Positions 52,089 to 60,590 of a stretch of 64,000 bases of DNA are shown here, piece after piece (within the stretch, counting starts at the first letter, position 1; every line of letters begins with the position of its first letter). The notes under the pieces were generated by a model that had not been told where the DNA came from, did no database searches, and saw only the letters and a list, made by a program, of their open reading frames with translations. The stretch is from Thiohalocapsa sp963704155. Its GTDB lineage: Bacteria > Pseudomonadota > Gammaproteobacteria > Chromatiales > Chromatiaceae. The stretch is taken from positions 9,572 through 73,571 of the forward strand of contig CAVPHF010000036.1 of the NCBI GenBank assembly GCA_963704155.1, in the 5' to 3' direction. Made by a program: the position numbers and the translations under genes.

Positions 52089-52408
52089 GGACGGTCTTGG
52101 ACGATCGCCTGGCCGGAAGGGCCAATACAACCTGGCGACGAAGGTGGCGGCACCTGGGCGCCGTCCACAAAGGCCGTGCAGCCTGCCAACCAGCAAACGC
52201 GCGATGTTCGGTCGCGCCGCGCCGGTTGGAAGGCGCGGCGGCGGCAAGCGGAGAGACTGCCAGTCGGCCGACAGTCCAGCCAAGAGCCAGCCAGGGCAGG
52301 ACGGAACCGTTCTGTTGCCGACTGACCGGTGGAAGAACAACTTGCGCCCAATTCTGGACATCCCTGTCCATTGGCTTCAGACTGCCCGCCAAGTTGGCTT
52401 GACGGGCT

Positions 52409-54201
52409 GTGCGGTTGAACCTGCATGAGATCACACTGCGACCAGTCGGGGTAGAGGAGGAGCCGCGTTTCAGGCGGCTGCTCGACACGCACCATTACTT
52501 GGGCGCGGCGGCGAAGATCGGTCACACGCTCTGGTATGTGGCGACCTGGCAGGGACGTTGGCTGGCGCTGCTGGTGCTGAGCGCTGCGGCGTGGAAGTGC
52601 GCTGCCCGTGATCGCTGGATCGGCTGGGATCGGCGCTATCAGTTCGACCGTCTGCATCTGCTCGCCAATAACACCCGCTTTCTCATCCTGCCTGAGTGGC
52701 ATGTGCCGAATCTCGCCTCGCGCGTGTTGGCGCTGTGCGAGCAACGGGTCGCCGACGATTGGCAGGCGCGCTTCGGCTGCCCGCTGTGGCTTCTGGAGAC
52801 GTTCGTTGATCCGCGCCGGTTCCGCGGCACCAGCTACCGGGCGGCGAACTGGCTACACGTCGGCGAGACGCGCGGGTTTCGGCGCACCCGCGCCGGTTAC
52901 AGCAACGTTGCCGAGGCGCCCAAGCTGGTGTTCGTGCGGCCCTTGATCGCCGGCGCCCAGGCACGCCTGGCCGATCCGATCCTTGATCCCCGTTATCACT
53001 GTGGAGTCCCGAAGCTGATGTTGAGTGCAGAGCAGATGCGTTCGCTGCCGGCGTTCTTTGCCGATGTCCCCGATCCACGCCGAGCGCAAGGGCGGCGCCA
53101 CCCTTTGCCGGTCGTGCTCGCCATCGCCGCGGGGGCGGTACTGTGCGGGGCGCGCGGCTACAAGGCGATTGCCGCCTGGGCCGAGGACCTCGGCCAAGCG
53201 GCCCGGGCGCGCTTCCGCTGTCGTTATCGCAACGGCCGCTACGAGGTGCCGAGCCGCACCCGCATCCGCGACGTGCTCTCGCGTGTCGATCCCGATGCCC
53301 TCAATCATGCGCTGCTGGGCTGGAATGCGCAGCACGCCGCCTTGGATGTGGGCTTGGCACTCGACGGCAAGACCATGCGCGCCGCCATCGACGCCGACGG
53401 CGACCAAACCCATATCCTCGGTGTCGTCGGGCATCAAACCAAGCACTGTCACACCCAAAAAAAGTCGCCTCCCTGCCCGTCGACGGCAGCGACGAGCTGA
53501 AACGCACCAACGAGATCGGGATGGCGATCCCGGCGCTCGAGCCGATCGACATCGCCGACAAGACCGTCACCGCCGACGCCCTGCTCACACAACGTAAGCT
53601 CGCCGAGTATCTGCACGCGCGCGGCGCGCACTACGTGTTTATCACCAAGGACAACCAGCCCACGCTGGCTGCCGACATCCGCCTGCATTTCGCCGTCCGC
53701 GGCGAGCCGGATTTCCGCGCGCCGCCTTCCCTTGAGCATGGACGCATCGAAAGCCGCGCTATCTGGACCTCCACCGCACTGAACGCGTATCTCGACTTCC
53801 CGCATGTCGGGCAGGTCTTCGCCATCGAGCGACACCGCATCGAGAAGAAGACCGGCAAGAGCTCTACTGAGATCGTCTACGGTATCACCGACCACACCCC
53901 GCAGAGTGCCACACCCGCGCGCCTGCTCGGCTACAACCGCGAACACTGGTGCGTCGAGGCCCACCACTACATCCTCGACTGGAATTGGGACGAGGACCGC
54001 TGCCGTGTTCGCGCTGGTCATGGCCCGGCCAACATCACCCGCCTGCGCCGCTTCGCCATCGGCCTGATCAAGTCCAAGTCCGAGGATTCGGTGGCCGCCA
54101 CCATCCACAAGCTCGACCGCAAAGTCCGCCGCGTCTTCGACTACCTGGGCATGACCGCAAACTCCGCCCCACGTGCCCGCCGCTCCGCGTCCACGGCTTA
54201 G
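52409..54201 (+). CDS. ISAs1-type DDE transposase with N-terminal DUF4338 domain, in two frames
   Basis: Frame 1 (52409-53500) begins with a ~190-residue DUF4338-like domain (RFRRLLDTHHYLGAAAKIG, RFLILPEWHVPNLASRVL) and continues into the ISAs1 transposase (LPAFFADVPDPRRAQGRRH, LALDGKTMRAAID with the first Asp). It ends in a short tail after CHTQKKS. Frame -1 (continuing to 54201) carries the second half: VTADALLTQ with the second Asp, FITKDNQPTLAADIRLHF, WCVEAHHYILDWNWDEDR with the Glu, and the conserved end. The joint lies on an A7 run, so either programmed -1 frameshifting or a single indel explains the split. No terminal inverted repeats were found by eye. Confidence 0.8.
53458..53489 (+). 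promoter_or_regulatory. Probable -1 frameshift signal: A-AAA-AAG plus hairpin
   Basis: The heptamer 53458-53464 is in register with frame 1 codons CAA AAA AAG, the classic slippery site. Eight bases later CTGCC (53473-53477) pairs with GGCAG (53485-53489) around GTCGAC. Reading in -1 restores the rest of the transposase. Confidence 0.6.
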
Positions 54202-54517
54202 AACGGATTTGCCGTGCCAGCCAGGGGCGCACGCGTTGTCGTGGACGGCGAGCGTCGCTGCGCAGTGGGAACGAATGATCGAATGACTGCAAGGCGCCTG
54301 AAAGGCAGGGAGTTCGAGGGTGTACTCAGTGTAGCGGCCAGCGCACCGTCACACTGCTGGGCCATGCTTCTGACATGGCTTTTGTGCTGTTGCTCTGATT
54401 GATCCGCGGACCACCGGCCAGTCCGGGCAGGACGGTGCCACCGGTGATTCGCTTGTTGACCCCCTCGCGAGCATTGTTGGCCGGGGAGTGCGGTATCAGC
54501 GCATCGGGCGTCAGCCG
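54202..54517. other. 316-bp interval between transposase and DUF3987 gene; nothing recognised
   Basis: Contains GCCAGCCAGGG (54213-54223), also present on the left of the transposase at about 52289-52299, which could mark element edges or be chance. No frame looks coding. Confidence 0.3.
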
Positions 54518-56089
54518 CTAGGGCACCTGCAGCACGGGATGGAGCCGATACAGCGGCTTGCGCCGGCCGGTCGCAGGCGCCATGCGTAGCCAGCCGAGGT
54601 CCTCCAGCAGGTCGAGTACCGCCGCGGCCGCCTTGGCATCGGGACGCGGTCGGGGACCATAGAGACACAGGGTCCGCGCGTCGATCGCCTCGCGCGGCTC
54701 GCGCCGCAGCCAAGACAAGGTGCGCCGCGCCGCCTCCAGCGTCGGATCCTCGCTGGCCGAGCGCTGCACGCGCACCGCTTCCTCCAGAAACCACAGCCCG
54801 GCACAATGTGCCGCGGCCCACACCGCGCTCCCGATCTCGCTGCCCGGCTCCTGCAGCACGGCGGGCTCGGCGGCGACGTGCAGCACCAGCGCCAGCTTGC
54901 AGACCTGAGAGACGGCCTTGCTCGCGATGTCGCGCACGTCCGTCAGATCGCCGCCGTCGGCCATGCGGTCCTGCAGCAGGTTGTGCAGGTCCACGCGCGC
55001 CTCGGCCGCGTCCGCGCCGAGACGCGCCAGATGCGCCAGTGGACGGCCAACGTTGTCCCGGCGCGGCGCGTGCGCCAGGATCTCGCGCACCAGGTGCGAA
55101 TAGGGTGCCAGCTGCCCAGCATTGAGCCCGGGCTCGTTCAGCTGCTCATGCTGACGACCCACCATCGACGGCAGCCAGGCCGGCCAGATGCGCGCCAGTG
55201 CGCCCGAGGCGCGCAGCGCCGGATGCGCGGCGGCTTCCAGATACTTGTCCGGCTGCACCATCACGCAGACATTCAGACAGGGTCGGCGGATCACCCGATC
55301 CTCCGGGCCATTGTCGCCGTTGCCGACGCGGTCGCGGCTGACCGTGTCGCCGCTGATGCCGGCCAGATAGATCGCATCCCCGGTGCGCTTGTCGCCGGAA
55401 TACTTGCCGAGGATCGCATCGAAGATCGGCCGGCCCTCGCCGCTCATCACCGCAAACGCCCCGTGGCGCTCGTGCATCAGCTGAAACACCCGCTCCTCGG
55501 TGCAGTCGGTGGTGAACAGCTTCGGCGTTGGCGGCAGCGGCAGGCGCTCGGCCTCCAATGCCTCGATGCGCCGCGTCGTCTCCAGCAGATCACTGTCTTT
55601 CTGGCGCTTGAGCTTGGCGATCTCGCTGTCGACCGCCGCGTTGCGGGACTTGGCCTGCCGCATCGCCTGCTCCCACTGCGGCTCCTGTTCCATCGCCCAG
55701 GTCTCCAGCGGCTCGGTCATGGCGCGAAAGGCCGGACTCTTGCGCTCGCCGCTGCCGGCGATGCCGACCAGAAACAGCGCCGGGTGATGCTGCAGGCCCT
55801 CGCGCTCGATGACCAGCGCCCGCTTGCCGATCGCGGTGGCCAGGGTGCCGATGCCGACCAGTGCCGGGCTCGCCTCGGGGATCTTGTTGAAGCGTGCCAC
55901 CTCGCGCACCGCCAGCTGCAGGGTGGCGGGCAGCAGCGGGAGCGGAAACGGGCTGGCCTCTTGCAGATCGCCCCGTTCGGGCACCGGCTGCGGCGCGGGC
56001 CATTCCTGCAATCCCGGCTCGATGCCGGCCAGACGCTCCAGGACGGTCGGCTCAAGCGTCTCGGTCCAATCGTAGCGCCCGCCGCTCAT
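54518..56089 (-). CDS. DUF3987 (helicase/primase-like) protein of a mobile element
   Basis: The start is ATG 56089, overlapping the upstream gene (ATGA). 523 residues. The Walker-A-like GIAGSGERKSPAF, TDCTEERVFQLM, the MSGEGRPIFDAILGKYSGD block and the RPCLNVCVMVQPDKYLEA block are hallmarks of DUF3987 proteins, found on phages, ICEs and satellites next to CHC2/primase genes. They likely act in replication of the element, here from the iteron origin. A C-terminal winged-helix-like end (DLLEDLGWLRMAP) is visible. Confidence 0.87.
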   Translation of the reverse strand: MSGGRYDWTETLEPTVLERLAGIEPGLQEWPAPQPVPERGDLQEASPFPLPLLPATLQLAVREVARFNKIPEASPALVGIGTLATAIGKRALVIEREGLQHHPALFLVGIAGSGERKSPAFRAMTEPLETWAMEQEPQWEQAMRQAKSRNAAVDSEIAKLKRQKDSDLLETTRRIEALEAERLPLPPTPKLFTTDCTEERVFQLMHERHGAFAVMSGEGRPIFDAILGKYSGDKRTGDAIYLAGISGDTVSRDRVGNGDNGPEDRVIRRPCLNVCVMVQPDKYLEAAAHPALRASGALARIWPAWLPSMVGRQHEQLNEPGLNAGQLAPYSHLVREILAHAPRRDNVGRPLAHLARLGADAAEARVDLHNLLQDRMADGGDLTDVRDIASKAVSQVCKLALVLHVAAEPAVLQEPGSEIGSAVWAAAHCAGLWFLEEAVRVQRSASEDPTLEAARRTLSWLRREPREAIDARTLCLYGPRPRPDAKAAAAVLDLLEDLGWLRMAPATGRRKPLYRLHPVLQVP

Positions 56090-56529
56090 CGGGGCTCCCT
56101 GGCAGCGGCCGCCTCCAGCCGCATCCGGGCGACCGCGACGCGCCCGCGATCCTCGATCGACAATGTCCGCCCGCGGCGCAGATCCGCCGCGGCGATGCGC
56201 AGGATCATGCGCTCGAGCGTCAGGTCGATGCCGTGCTGCAGCGTGCGACGGGCCGCTTGCCGCTGGCTCTGCCACCCCGCCTCGGCGAAGGCGGCCTGGC
56301 GGGCGGCGATCCAGGGATCGTCATAGAGATCGCGCCAGCCGAGCCCGAGCGCGGCCAGCACCGCCTCCGGCGCGCAGCCGGCATGACAGTGAAATAGCAC
56401 CCGCGTGCCGTCTTCCCGCACGCTGAGCGACGGACTGCGGTCGTCATGGGCGGGACAGCGCGCCGACCAGCGACGCTCACCGGTGCGAACGACACCGTCG
56501 AGGCGACCCAGGAGGCGTTCGGCGCGCAT
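56086..56529 (-). CDS. CHC2 zinc-finger primase-like protein
   Basis: 147 residues from ATG 56529 (MRAERLLGRLDGVV). Zinc motif CPAHDDRSPSLSVRED followed by FHCHAGCAPEAVL (C-x2-H ... C-x4-C type), the DnaG/phage primase zinc-binding pattern. No TOPRIM catalytic domain is present, so it is a truncated or split primase that presumably works with the DUF3987 protein with which it overlaps. Confidence 0.87.
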   Translation of the reverse strand: MRAERLLGRLDGVVRTGERRWSARCPAHDDRSPSLSVREDGTRVLFHCHAGCAPEAVLAALGLGWRDLYDDPWIAARQAAFAEAGWQSQRQAARRTLQHGIDLTLERMILRIAAADLRRGRTLSIEDRGRVAVARMRLEAAAAREPR

Positions 56530-56625
56530 GCAAGGGGCTCCGGTGGGCGGACGGCGGCGCTGCTCGGCCGACACGCGGGTGCGGCGTGCCGGGTCGCAGC
56601 GCGCAAGTCGGACGGTTGACCGGAA

Positions 56626-56895
56626 TCAGGCAGTCGACGCGTGCGAAGCGGCCTGTCCGTAGGTGGCCCGCTCGGCATGCAGATCGGCGACCACCGTGCG
56701 CAGCTCCTCCTCGCTGACCGCGCGGATCTGCGCGGCCAGCACGGCATCGACCTCATGCTCGGGCCAGGCGGAGGCGCGCGCCCCGAGCGCGATCGGGCGC
56801 GGGAACAGGCCGGCGCTGATGCGGGCATAGAGCCAAGAGCGGCTGTAGCCAGTGCGCTCGAGGACATGGGGAAGGCGCAGAACACGGGTCGGCAT
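56626..56895 (-). CDS. AlpA-family phage/satellite transcriptional regulator
   Basis: The start is ATG 56895 with GGAGACTCC just upstream. 89 residues. The MerR-like AlpA helix-turn-helix is clear: VLRLPHVLERTGYSRSWLYARISAGLFPRPIALGAR, then SAWPEHEVDAVL. AlpA proteins act as excisionases or activators of integrases in P4-like elements. It supports the mobile-element reading; no integrase is nearby. Confidence 0.9.
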   Translation of the reverse strand: MPTRVLRLPHVLERTGYSRSWLYARISAGLFPRPIALGARASAWPEHEVDAVLAAQIRAVSEEELRTVVADLHAERATYGQAASHASTA

Positions 56896-57039
56896 GAGGA
56901 GTCTCCAGAGGATCGATGGCGCTTGCAGGCGCAAGTGAGTAAGGACGACAGTGCAGCGTCCACGCGGGCGCCCAACGCAGGCCGCGCGTCAGCCTGGCCG
57001 CGGGAACGCACTGCGGGGTCGCGGGAACGGCCGACGCCG

Positions 57040-57624
57040 TCAGGGCGGCGCTTTGGCGGTCGGAGTTGGAGCGTCGGCAACGGGCGCCGGCGAATCGTTC
57101 GGGCCGCGACCTCGGCGCCAGCTGCGCCCGCGCTTCAGGGCGCAAATCGGGCACTGCAGCGAACGGCGTGAGAAATCCGCGGCGAGATAATGCACCGCGC
57201 AGTGCGGGCAGAAACGCCGCGCGGCCAGCCCCGTGGTCAGGTCGCGGGCAATCACCCAGGCCGCATTGATATCGATCGGCTCACCGAGGGTCTCGGCCGC
57301 CGGCAGCGCGCTCAGCTGCTCCAGATACAGCCGATGCGCGTGCATCAGGGCGCGGACATCGACGGCTCCCGCGCTCGGCGCGCCACCGAGTGCCTGATAC
57401 AGCGCCACGAACACCGAGGCGCTGGCCTGCAGGCGGGGCGAGCGCAGAATACCGCTGGTGCTCGGCAGCTGACCGGCAACGGGTTTGTCGCCATGCACCT
57501 CCCGATGCAGCTCGCGCAGCAGCGCCGGTCTGAGCTGGGTCACCCGCGCCACGATCGAGGTTCGCATGGCCCGTTCAATCAGGTCGATCGCCAGCTGCAT
57601 GCGGGCGTGCTGCTGCAGTCTCAT
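57040..57624 (-). CDS. flhC: FlhC-family transcriptional activator on a mobile element (SetC-like)
   Basis: The start is ATG 57624 overlapping the flhD stop (ATGA). 194 residues. FlhC features: N-terminal helix (LQQHARMQLAIDLIERAMR), the conserved TSIVARVTQLRPALLRELHREVHG, and the C-terminal zinc site CPHC...CPIC (RRFCPHCAVHY, LQCPIC). A Pro/Ala tail follows. FlhC/FlhD homologues SetC/SetD control transfer genes of SXT-type ICEs; no flagellar genes are nearby, so regulation of the element itself is likely. Confidence 0.9.
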   Translation of the reverse strand: MRLQQHARMQLAIDLIERAMRTSIVARVTQLRPALLRELHREVHGDKPVAGQLPSTSGILRSPRLQASASVFVALYQALGGAPSAGAVDVRALMHAHRLYLEQLSALPAAETLGEPIDINAAWVIARDLTTGLAARRFCPHCAVHYLAADFSRRSLQCPICALKRGRSWRRGRGPNDSPAPVADAPTPTAKAPP

Positions 57625-57983
57625 CGCGCGCTCGCCTCCTCGGCCGCGAGCAGGATCGACTGCAACGCCAAGCCGAGCGAGCACCGGTCGCCATCGGCGC
57701 TGCCGGCGGCCAACAGCGCAGCGGCAAAGCGCGGTCGAAACAGCACCAGTCGCGCGCGTGCCAGCGCCTGCAGATCAGCAACCGACGCCGCGCAGAGCCG
57801 CTCACACAGCGCCTGGTCCAAGCCGAAAACCACCCTAGCGGTATCCGGGTCGGACTGCGCCGCCGCGCGGGCGGCCAGCAGCCAGGTCAGGTTCAGCGTC
57901 TCGATGTCCCGGCGTCCATCATTCGCGGCGCTGTCGTCGGGTTGCTGGCCGTCGTTGCGACTCAGCGGTTGTGCTCGCTTCAT
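57621..57983 (-). CDS. flhD: FlhD-family co-activator on a mobile element (SetD-like)
   Basis: 120 residues. The FlhD pattern IETLNLTWLLAARAAAQSDP, VVFGLDQALCERLCAASVADLQALARARLVLFRPRF is typical. It forms a heterohexamer with FlhC. It starts next to the divergent XRE-repressor gene, so the two regulators share a control region (57984-58122). Confidence 0.88.
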   Translation of the reverse strand: MKRAQPLSRNDGQQPDDSAANDGRRDIETLNLTWLLAARAAAQSDPDTARVVFGLDQALCERLCAASVADLQALARARLVLFRPRFAAALLAAGSADGDRCSLGLALQSILLAAEEASAR

Positions 57984-58008
57984 TGTCAGCCAATGATCCG
58001 ATTGAACG

Positions 58009-58036
58009 TGTCTTGGTGCTAAGATATGTCTTAAGA
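58009..58036. promoter_or_regulatory. Candidate operators between flhD-like and XRE repressor genes
   Basis: TCTTGGTGCTAAGA (58011-58024) and TCTTAAGA (58029-58036) are two dyads of the same TCTT...AAGA type, 5 bp apart, each preceded by TG. They sit in the divergent region and could be repressor sites. Confidence 0.4.
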
Positions 58037-58122
58037 AGCGAGAACGTCAACATAAAAAACGCGTAATTGTGCGCGGCGATCGCCATCAAGCAGCGATCCG
58101 GTTGGCTGCCTGATGGGGTGCG

Positions 58123-58588
58123 ATGATGATCACAAAAGTCACTTTCGAACAGCCGAGCTACGTCCGAGAAGTCGGTTTGGGACGGCGCGGGCTTTCCGGA
58201 CCGTCTGCAACACGCGAAGGCCGGGCTGTCGACGAACGCATTCGCGCAAAAGTGCGGAATCTCCGAGAGCATCTTTCGGAAGTATCTGGCGGGCGCCAGC
58301 GTGCCGGGGGCCGACAAATTGGTCGACATCGCCCGCGTGGCCGATGTGTCGCTGGTCTGGCTGGCGACCGGGCAGGGAGACGCGCAGGCGACCGAAACAC
58401 CCTGTGCGCCCGATACGGCGTTGCTGGAGACGGTCATCGAAGCGGTTGAGGCGGGGCTGGAGCAGATCGGCGGGGCGCTGACGCCGGCGAAGAAAGCTCA
58501 GCTTGTGGCGGTGATCTACGGCCTCTATCAATCCGGCGAATCGCTGCGCAAGGCGCCGGTGCTGGAACTGGTGAAACTGGCGCTGTAG
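58123..58588 (+). pseudogene. XRE (Cro/CI-like) repressor with an apparent frameshift near its start
   Basis: The frame ending at 58588 encodes FPDRLQHAKAGLSTNAFAQKCGISESIFRKYLAGASVPG and VSLVWLATGQG, the helix-turn-helix and start of phage-type repressors, then a C-terminal helical region. It has no ATG, GTG or TTG upstream of 58301 in its own frame; it is open only back to 58130. ATG 58123 (MMITKVTFEQPSYVREV) is in the neighbouring frame and would join it if one base in GGTTTGGGACGG (58173-58184) were removed. A CTG start (58205) cannot be excluded, nor can sequencing error. Confidence 0.55.
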
Positions 58589-58799
58589 TTCGATGTCTTG
58601 CCCTGGATCAATCACAGCGTGAGCGGTCCGACGGTCGGTGCGCGTCTTGTGAGGCCGCTCACGGGGAGCGCGTGGCAAATGTGCCAGAAGTGGAAGCGGT
58701 AGAAGGGATGCCACCCCTTCGATCGCAGGCCCAACCATCGCAGGTTCCCAAGGGAGACGCCATCAATGACGAGCAAGCGCGAGGAGATCCTATCCGGCC

Positions 58800-59165
58800 A
58801 TGCAGAGTGTCGCCAGTGACATCAGCCCGGCACCACCCCGAACTGCGGTGACGCCGCAGGGCGTCACGGTCGACATCGGCGGCATCAATGTCCGCAGCAT
58901 CGGCGCTTACAACAGAGACCGCGCTCCGCGCGATGCGCCAGCGGTCACCGCAGACCCACCGCGCGAGCTGCGCCAGCGTGACTGCCGGCGGCGCAACATC
59001 CTGCGTCTGTTGGGTGTCTTCCTGACCTTCATGGGGATCTTTCCGCTGTACCTGGTCGATGTCCTGCCCGATCAGATCGACGCCTTCGCGCTGTGGATCG
59101 GCTTTGTGTCATTGATCGGTGGGATGATCAGCTTTGCCGCCATGTCGGTGTACGAGGACGCCTGA
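58800..59165 (+). CDS. Small hypothetical membrane protein of the element
   Basis: 121 residues. A Pro/Arg-rich N-terminal ~65 residues (VTVDIGGINVRSIGAYNRDR) are followed by two transmembrane helices (NILRLLGVFLTFMGIFPLYL and ALWIGFVSLIGGMISFAAMS). The ATG at 58800 lies within a short upstream frame; the ribosome-binding site is weak. Such two-helix proteins occur in ICE/satellite accessory parts without known function. Confidence 0.5.
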   Translation: MQSVASDISPAPPRTAVTPQGVTVDIGGINVRSIGAYNRDRAPRDAPAVTADPPRELRQRDCRRRNILRLLGVFLTFMGIFPLYLVDVLPDQIDAFALWIGFVSLIGGMISFAAMSVYEDA

Positions 59166-59691
59166 GTCGGTTGCCTGAGCCCGGTCGATCGGGCGCAACG
59201 AGACCAGGAGGCGGCGCGGGCCATGTTCCCGTTGTCGGCGCTGCGGTGCCGCATGGCAGCGTCAAGGAGGCTTGCGTTTGGCGGCGTGCTGTGCTGCCGC
59301 GTTCGCCGTCATCTGGGTTGCACCCCGGAACCGAACTGACCGATGCCGAGCAACGTTGCCGAGCGGTGAGCCATGACAGGCGCACCGCGGTCCGTCATCA
59401 GCGAACGCCCGGGGCTGTGTCGTATCGCCGGGCGGCAGCCGCGCCGGGCGGCAGCCGCTGATGCGCAGACATCGGGATTGGGTGTCGAAGCGAAGCTGAT
59501 CGCTCTCGGTGCAGGTGCCCGCGGTGGTTCCCTGGCTGGGTATGTCGCATACTGATTCCACAGCACCTGCGGCAACGCGCGCTCAGCGCAGGATGCCGGG
59601 GCCGACGCCCCAAGGTGTTGAGGATTATCCGCGCGGCAGCCAGGCGACGCCCCGCTGTCGTTTGCGGGCGCGCCGTGTGGCCAACTGCCAG
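59166..59691. other. 526-bp interval; no convincing gene
   Basis: Frames are open on both strands because of high GC but show no domain, good start or clear ribosome-binding site. I report nothing here. Confidence 0.3.
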
Positions 59692-59931
59692 ATGCTTATG
59701 TTGGCGTCGATGCACCCTGTCTGTGAGCGCGCTGCCGATGCCGGCCTTCCGAACGCTGTGACTAGCCGGCTAAAGAAGATCACCACCACCGACGAGGGCG
59801 CGGTCGCGCTCGCCATCGAGCTGCAGGTGCAGGACGACGACGAGCTCAATCAGATCCGCGACCTGATTCGCGTGCAGCAGGGCGAGGTGCGCATCTCCAT
59901 CGCCGGCACCCAGTCCGAGCTGCCGGTTTGA
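59692..59931 (+). CDS. Small hypothetical protein upstream of the exonuclease
   Basis: 79 residues from ATG 59692, or 57 from GTG 59758 (MTSRLKKITTTDEGAVALAI). The conserved-looking part is AVALAIELQVQDDDELNQIRDLIRVQQGEVRISI. It overlaps the exonuclease start by 4 bp (TTGA), implying coupled translation. The helix-strand order suggests an antiparallel beta fold. No family recognised. Confidence 0.55.
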   Translation: MLMLASMHPVCERAADAGLPNAVTSRLKKITTTDEGAVALAIELQVQDDDELNQIRDLIRVQQGEVRISIAGTQSELPV

Positions 59932-60590
59932 GCCCGGCGAGGCGCGCCGCGGATACGCGCGAGCGGCTGCGGCGCATCGCGCGCGCCTGGCTGGCGCGCC
60001 GGCCGCTGTATCTCGACACCGAGACCACCGGTCTCGGGCGCGATGACGAGATCGTCGAGATCGCCATCCTCGAGCACGACGGCACGCCGCTGATCGACAC
60101 CCGCCTGCGTCCGCGCAAGCCGATCCCGCCCGAGGCCACCCGTGTGCACGGCATCGGCCCGCTCGACGTGCAGCACGCGCCGGCCTGGCCCGCCGTGCAG
60201 CAGGCCGTCTGCGCCGCGCTGCACGGCCGGGCGCTGGTCATCTACAACGCAAACTTCGACCTGCGCATGCTGGTGCAGACCGCGCGCAGCCACGCCAGCC
60301 CGCGCCCGCCGGCCGAGAACGCCTTCTGCGCCATGCTGCTGTACGCCGAGTGGCACGGCGACTGGAACGACTACCGTGGCAACTACCGCTGGCAGCGGCT
60401 CGGGGACGCGGCCGAGCAGATGGGGCTTGCGCTGCCGGAGAACCTGCACGCGGCAAGCGCCGACGCGACGCTGACGCGCGAGTTGCTTAGCCGCTTAGAG
60501 CGACGTGAACGACAACATGTTGTTCAAGATGAAGCTTGCGGTCATGCGGTCAGCCCGAGGGTGAGGAAGGTACGGCGCATCTCTTGCTGA
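59928..60590 (+). CDS. DEDDh exonuclease (DnaQ-like), C-terminus altered by downstream insertion
   Basis: TTG start overlapping the upstream stop. 220 residues with PLYLDTETTGLGRDDEIVEIA (Exo I), LVIYNANFDLRMLVQTA (Exo II) and HAASADATLTRELLSRL (Exo III, H and D). The last ~30 residues (RERQHVVQDEACGHAV...) are read from the neighbouring paralogue's 3' end and include the palindrome ACAACATGTTGT (60512-60523), so the original end was probably replaced. The catalytic core is intact. Confidence 0.85.
   Translation: MSPARRAADTRERLRRIARAWLARRPLYLDTETTGLGRDDEIVEIAILEHDGTPLIDTRLRPRKPIPPEATRVHGIGPLDVQHAPAWPAVQQAVCAALHGRALVIYNANFDLRMLVQTARSHASPRPPAENAFCAMLLYAEWHGDWNDYRGNYRWQRLGDAAEQMGLALPENLHAASADATLTRELLSRLERRERQHVVQDEACGHAVSPRVRKVRRISC

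Larger units (their letters stand above)
51578..52123. repeat. Two tandem ~273-bp repeats with inverted iterons: candidate replication origin
   Basis: The unit 51578-51850 is repeated at 51851-52123 with a constant 273-bp offset. Each copy contains three GTAGCC-type 9-mers in one direction (GTAGCCATT, GTAGCCAAT, GTAGCCAGG), ~45 bp of TTTTCAC/TTTCACC-rich spacer, then three inverted copies, then a perfect DnaA box. This is the structure of an iteron-type plasmid or ICE origin. The primase-like and helicase-like genes downstream support the reading. Confidence 0.75.

Noticed and set aside
54806..56326. Long plus-strand frame opposite the DUF3987 gene
   Set aside because: Low-complexity Arg/Gln-rich shadow; the minus frame carries the recognised family.
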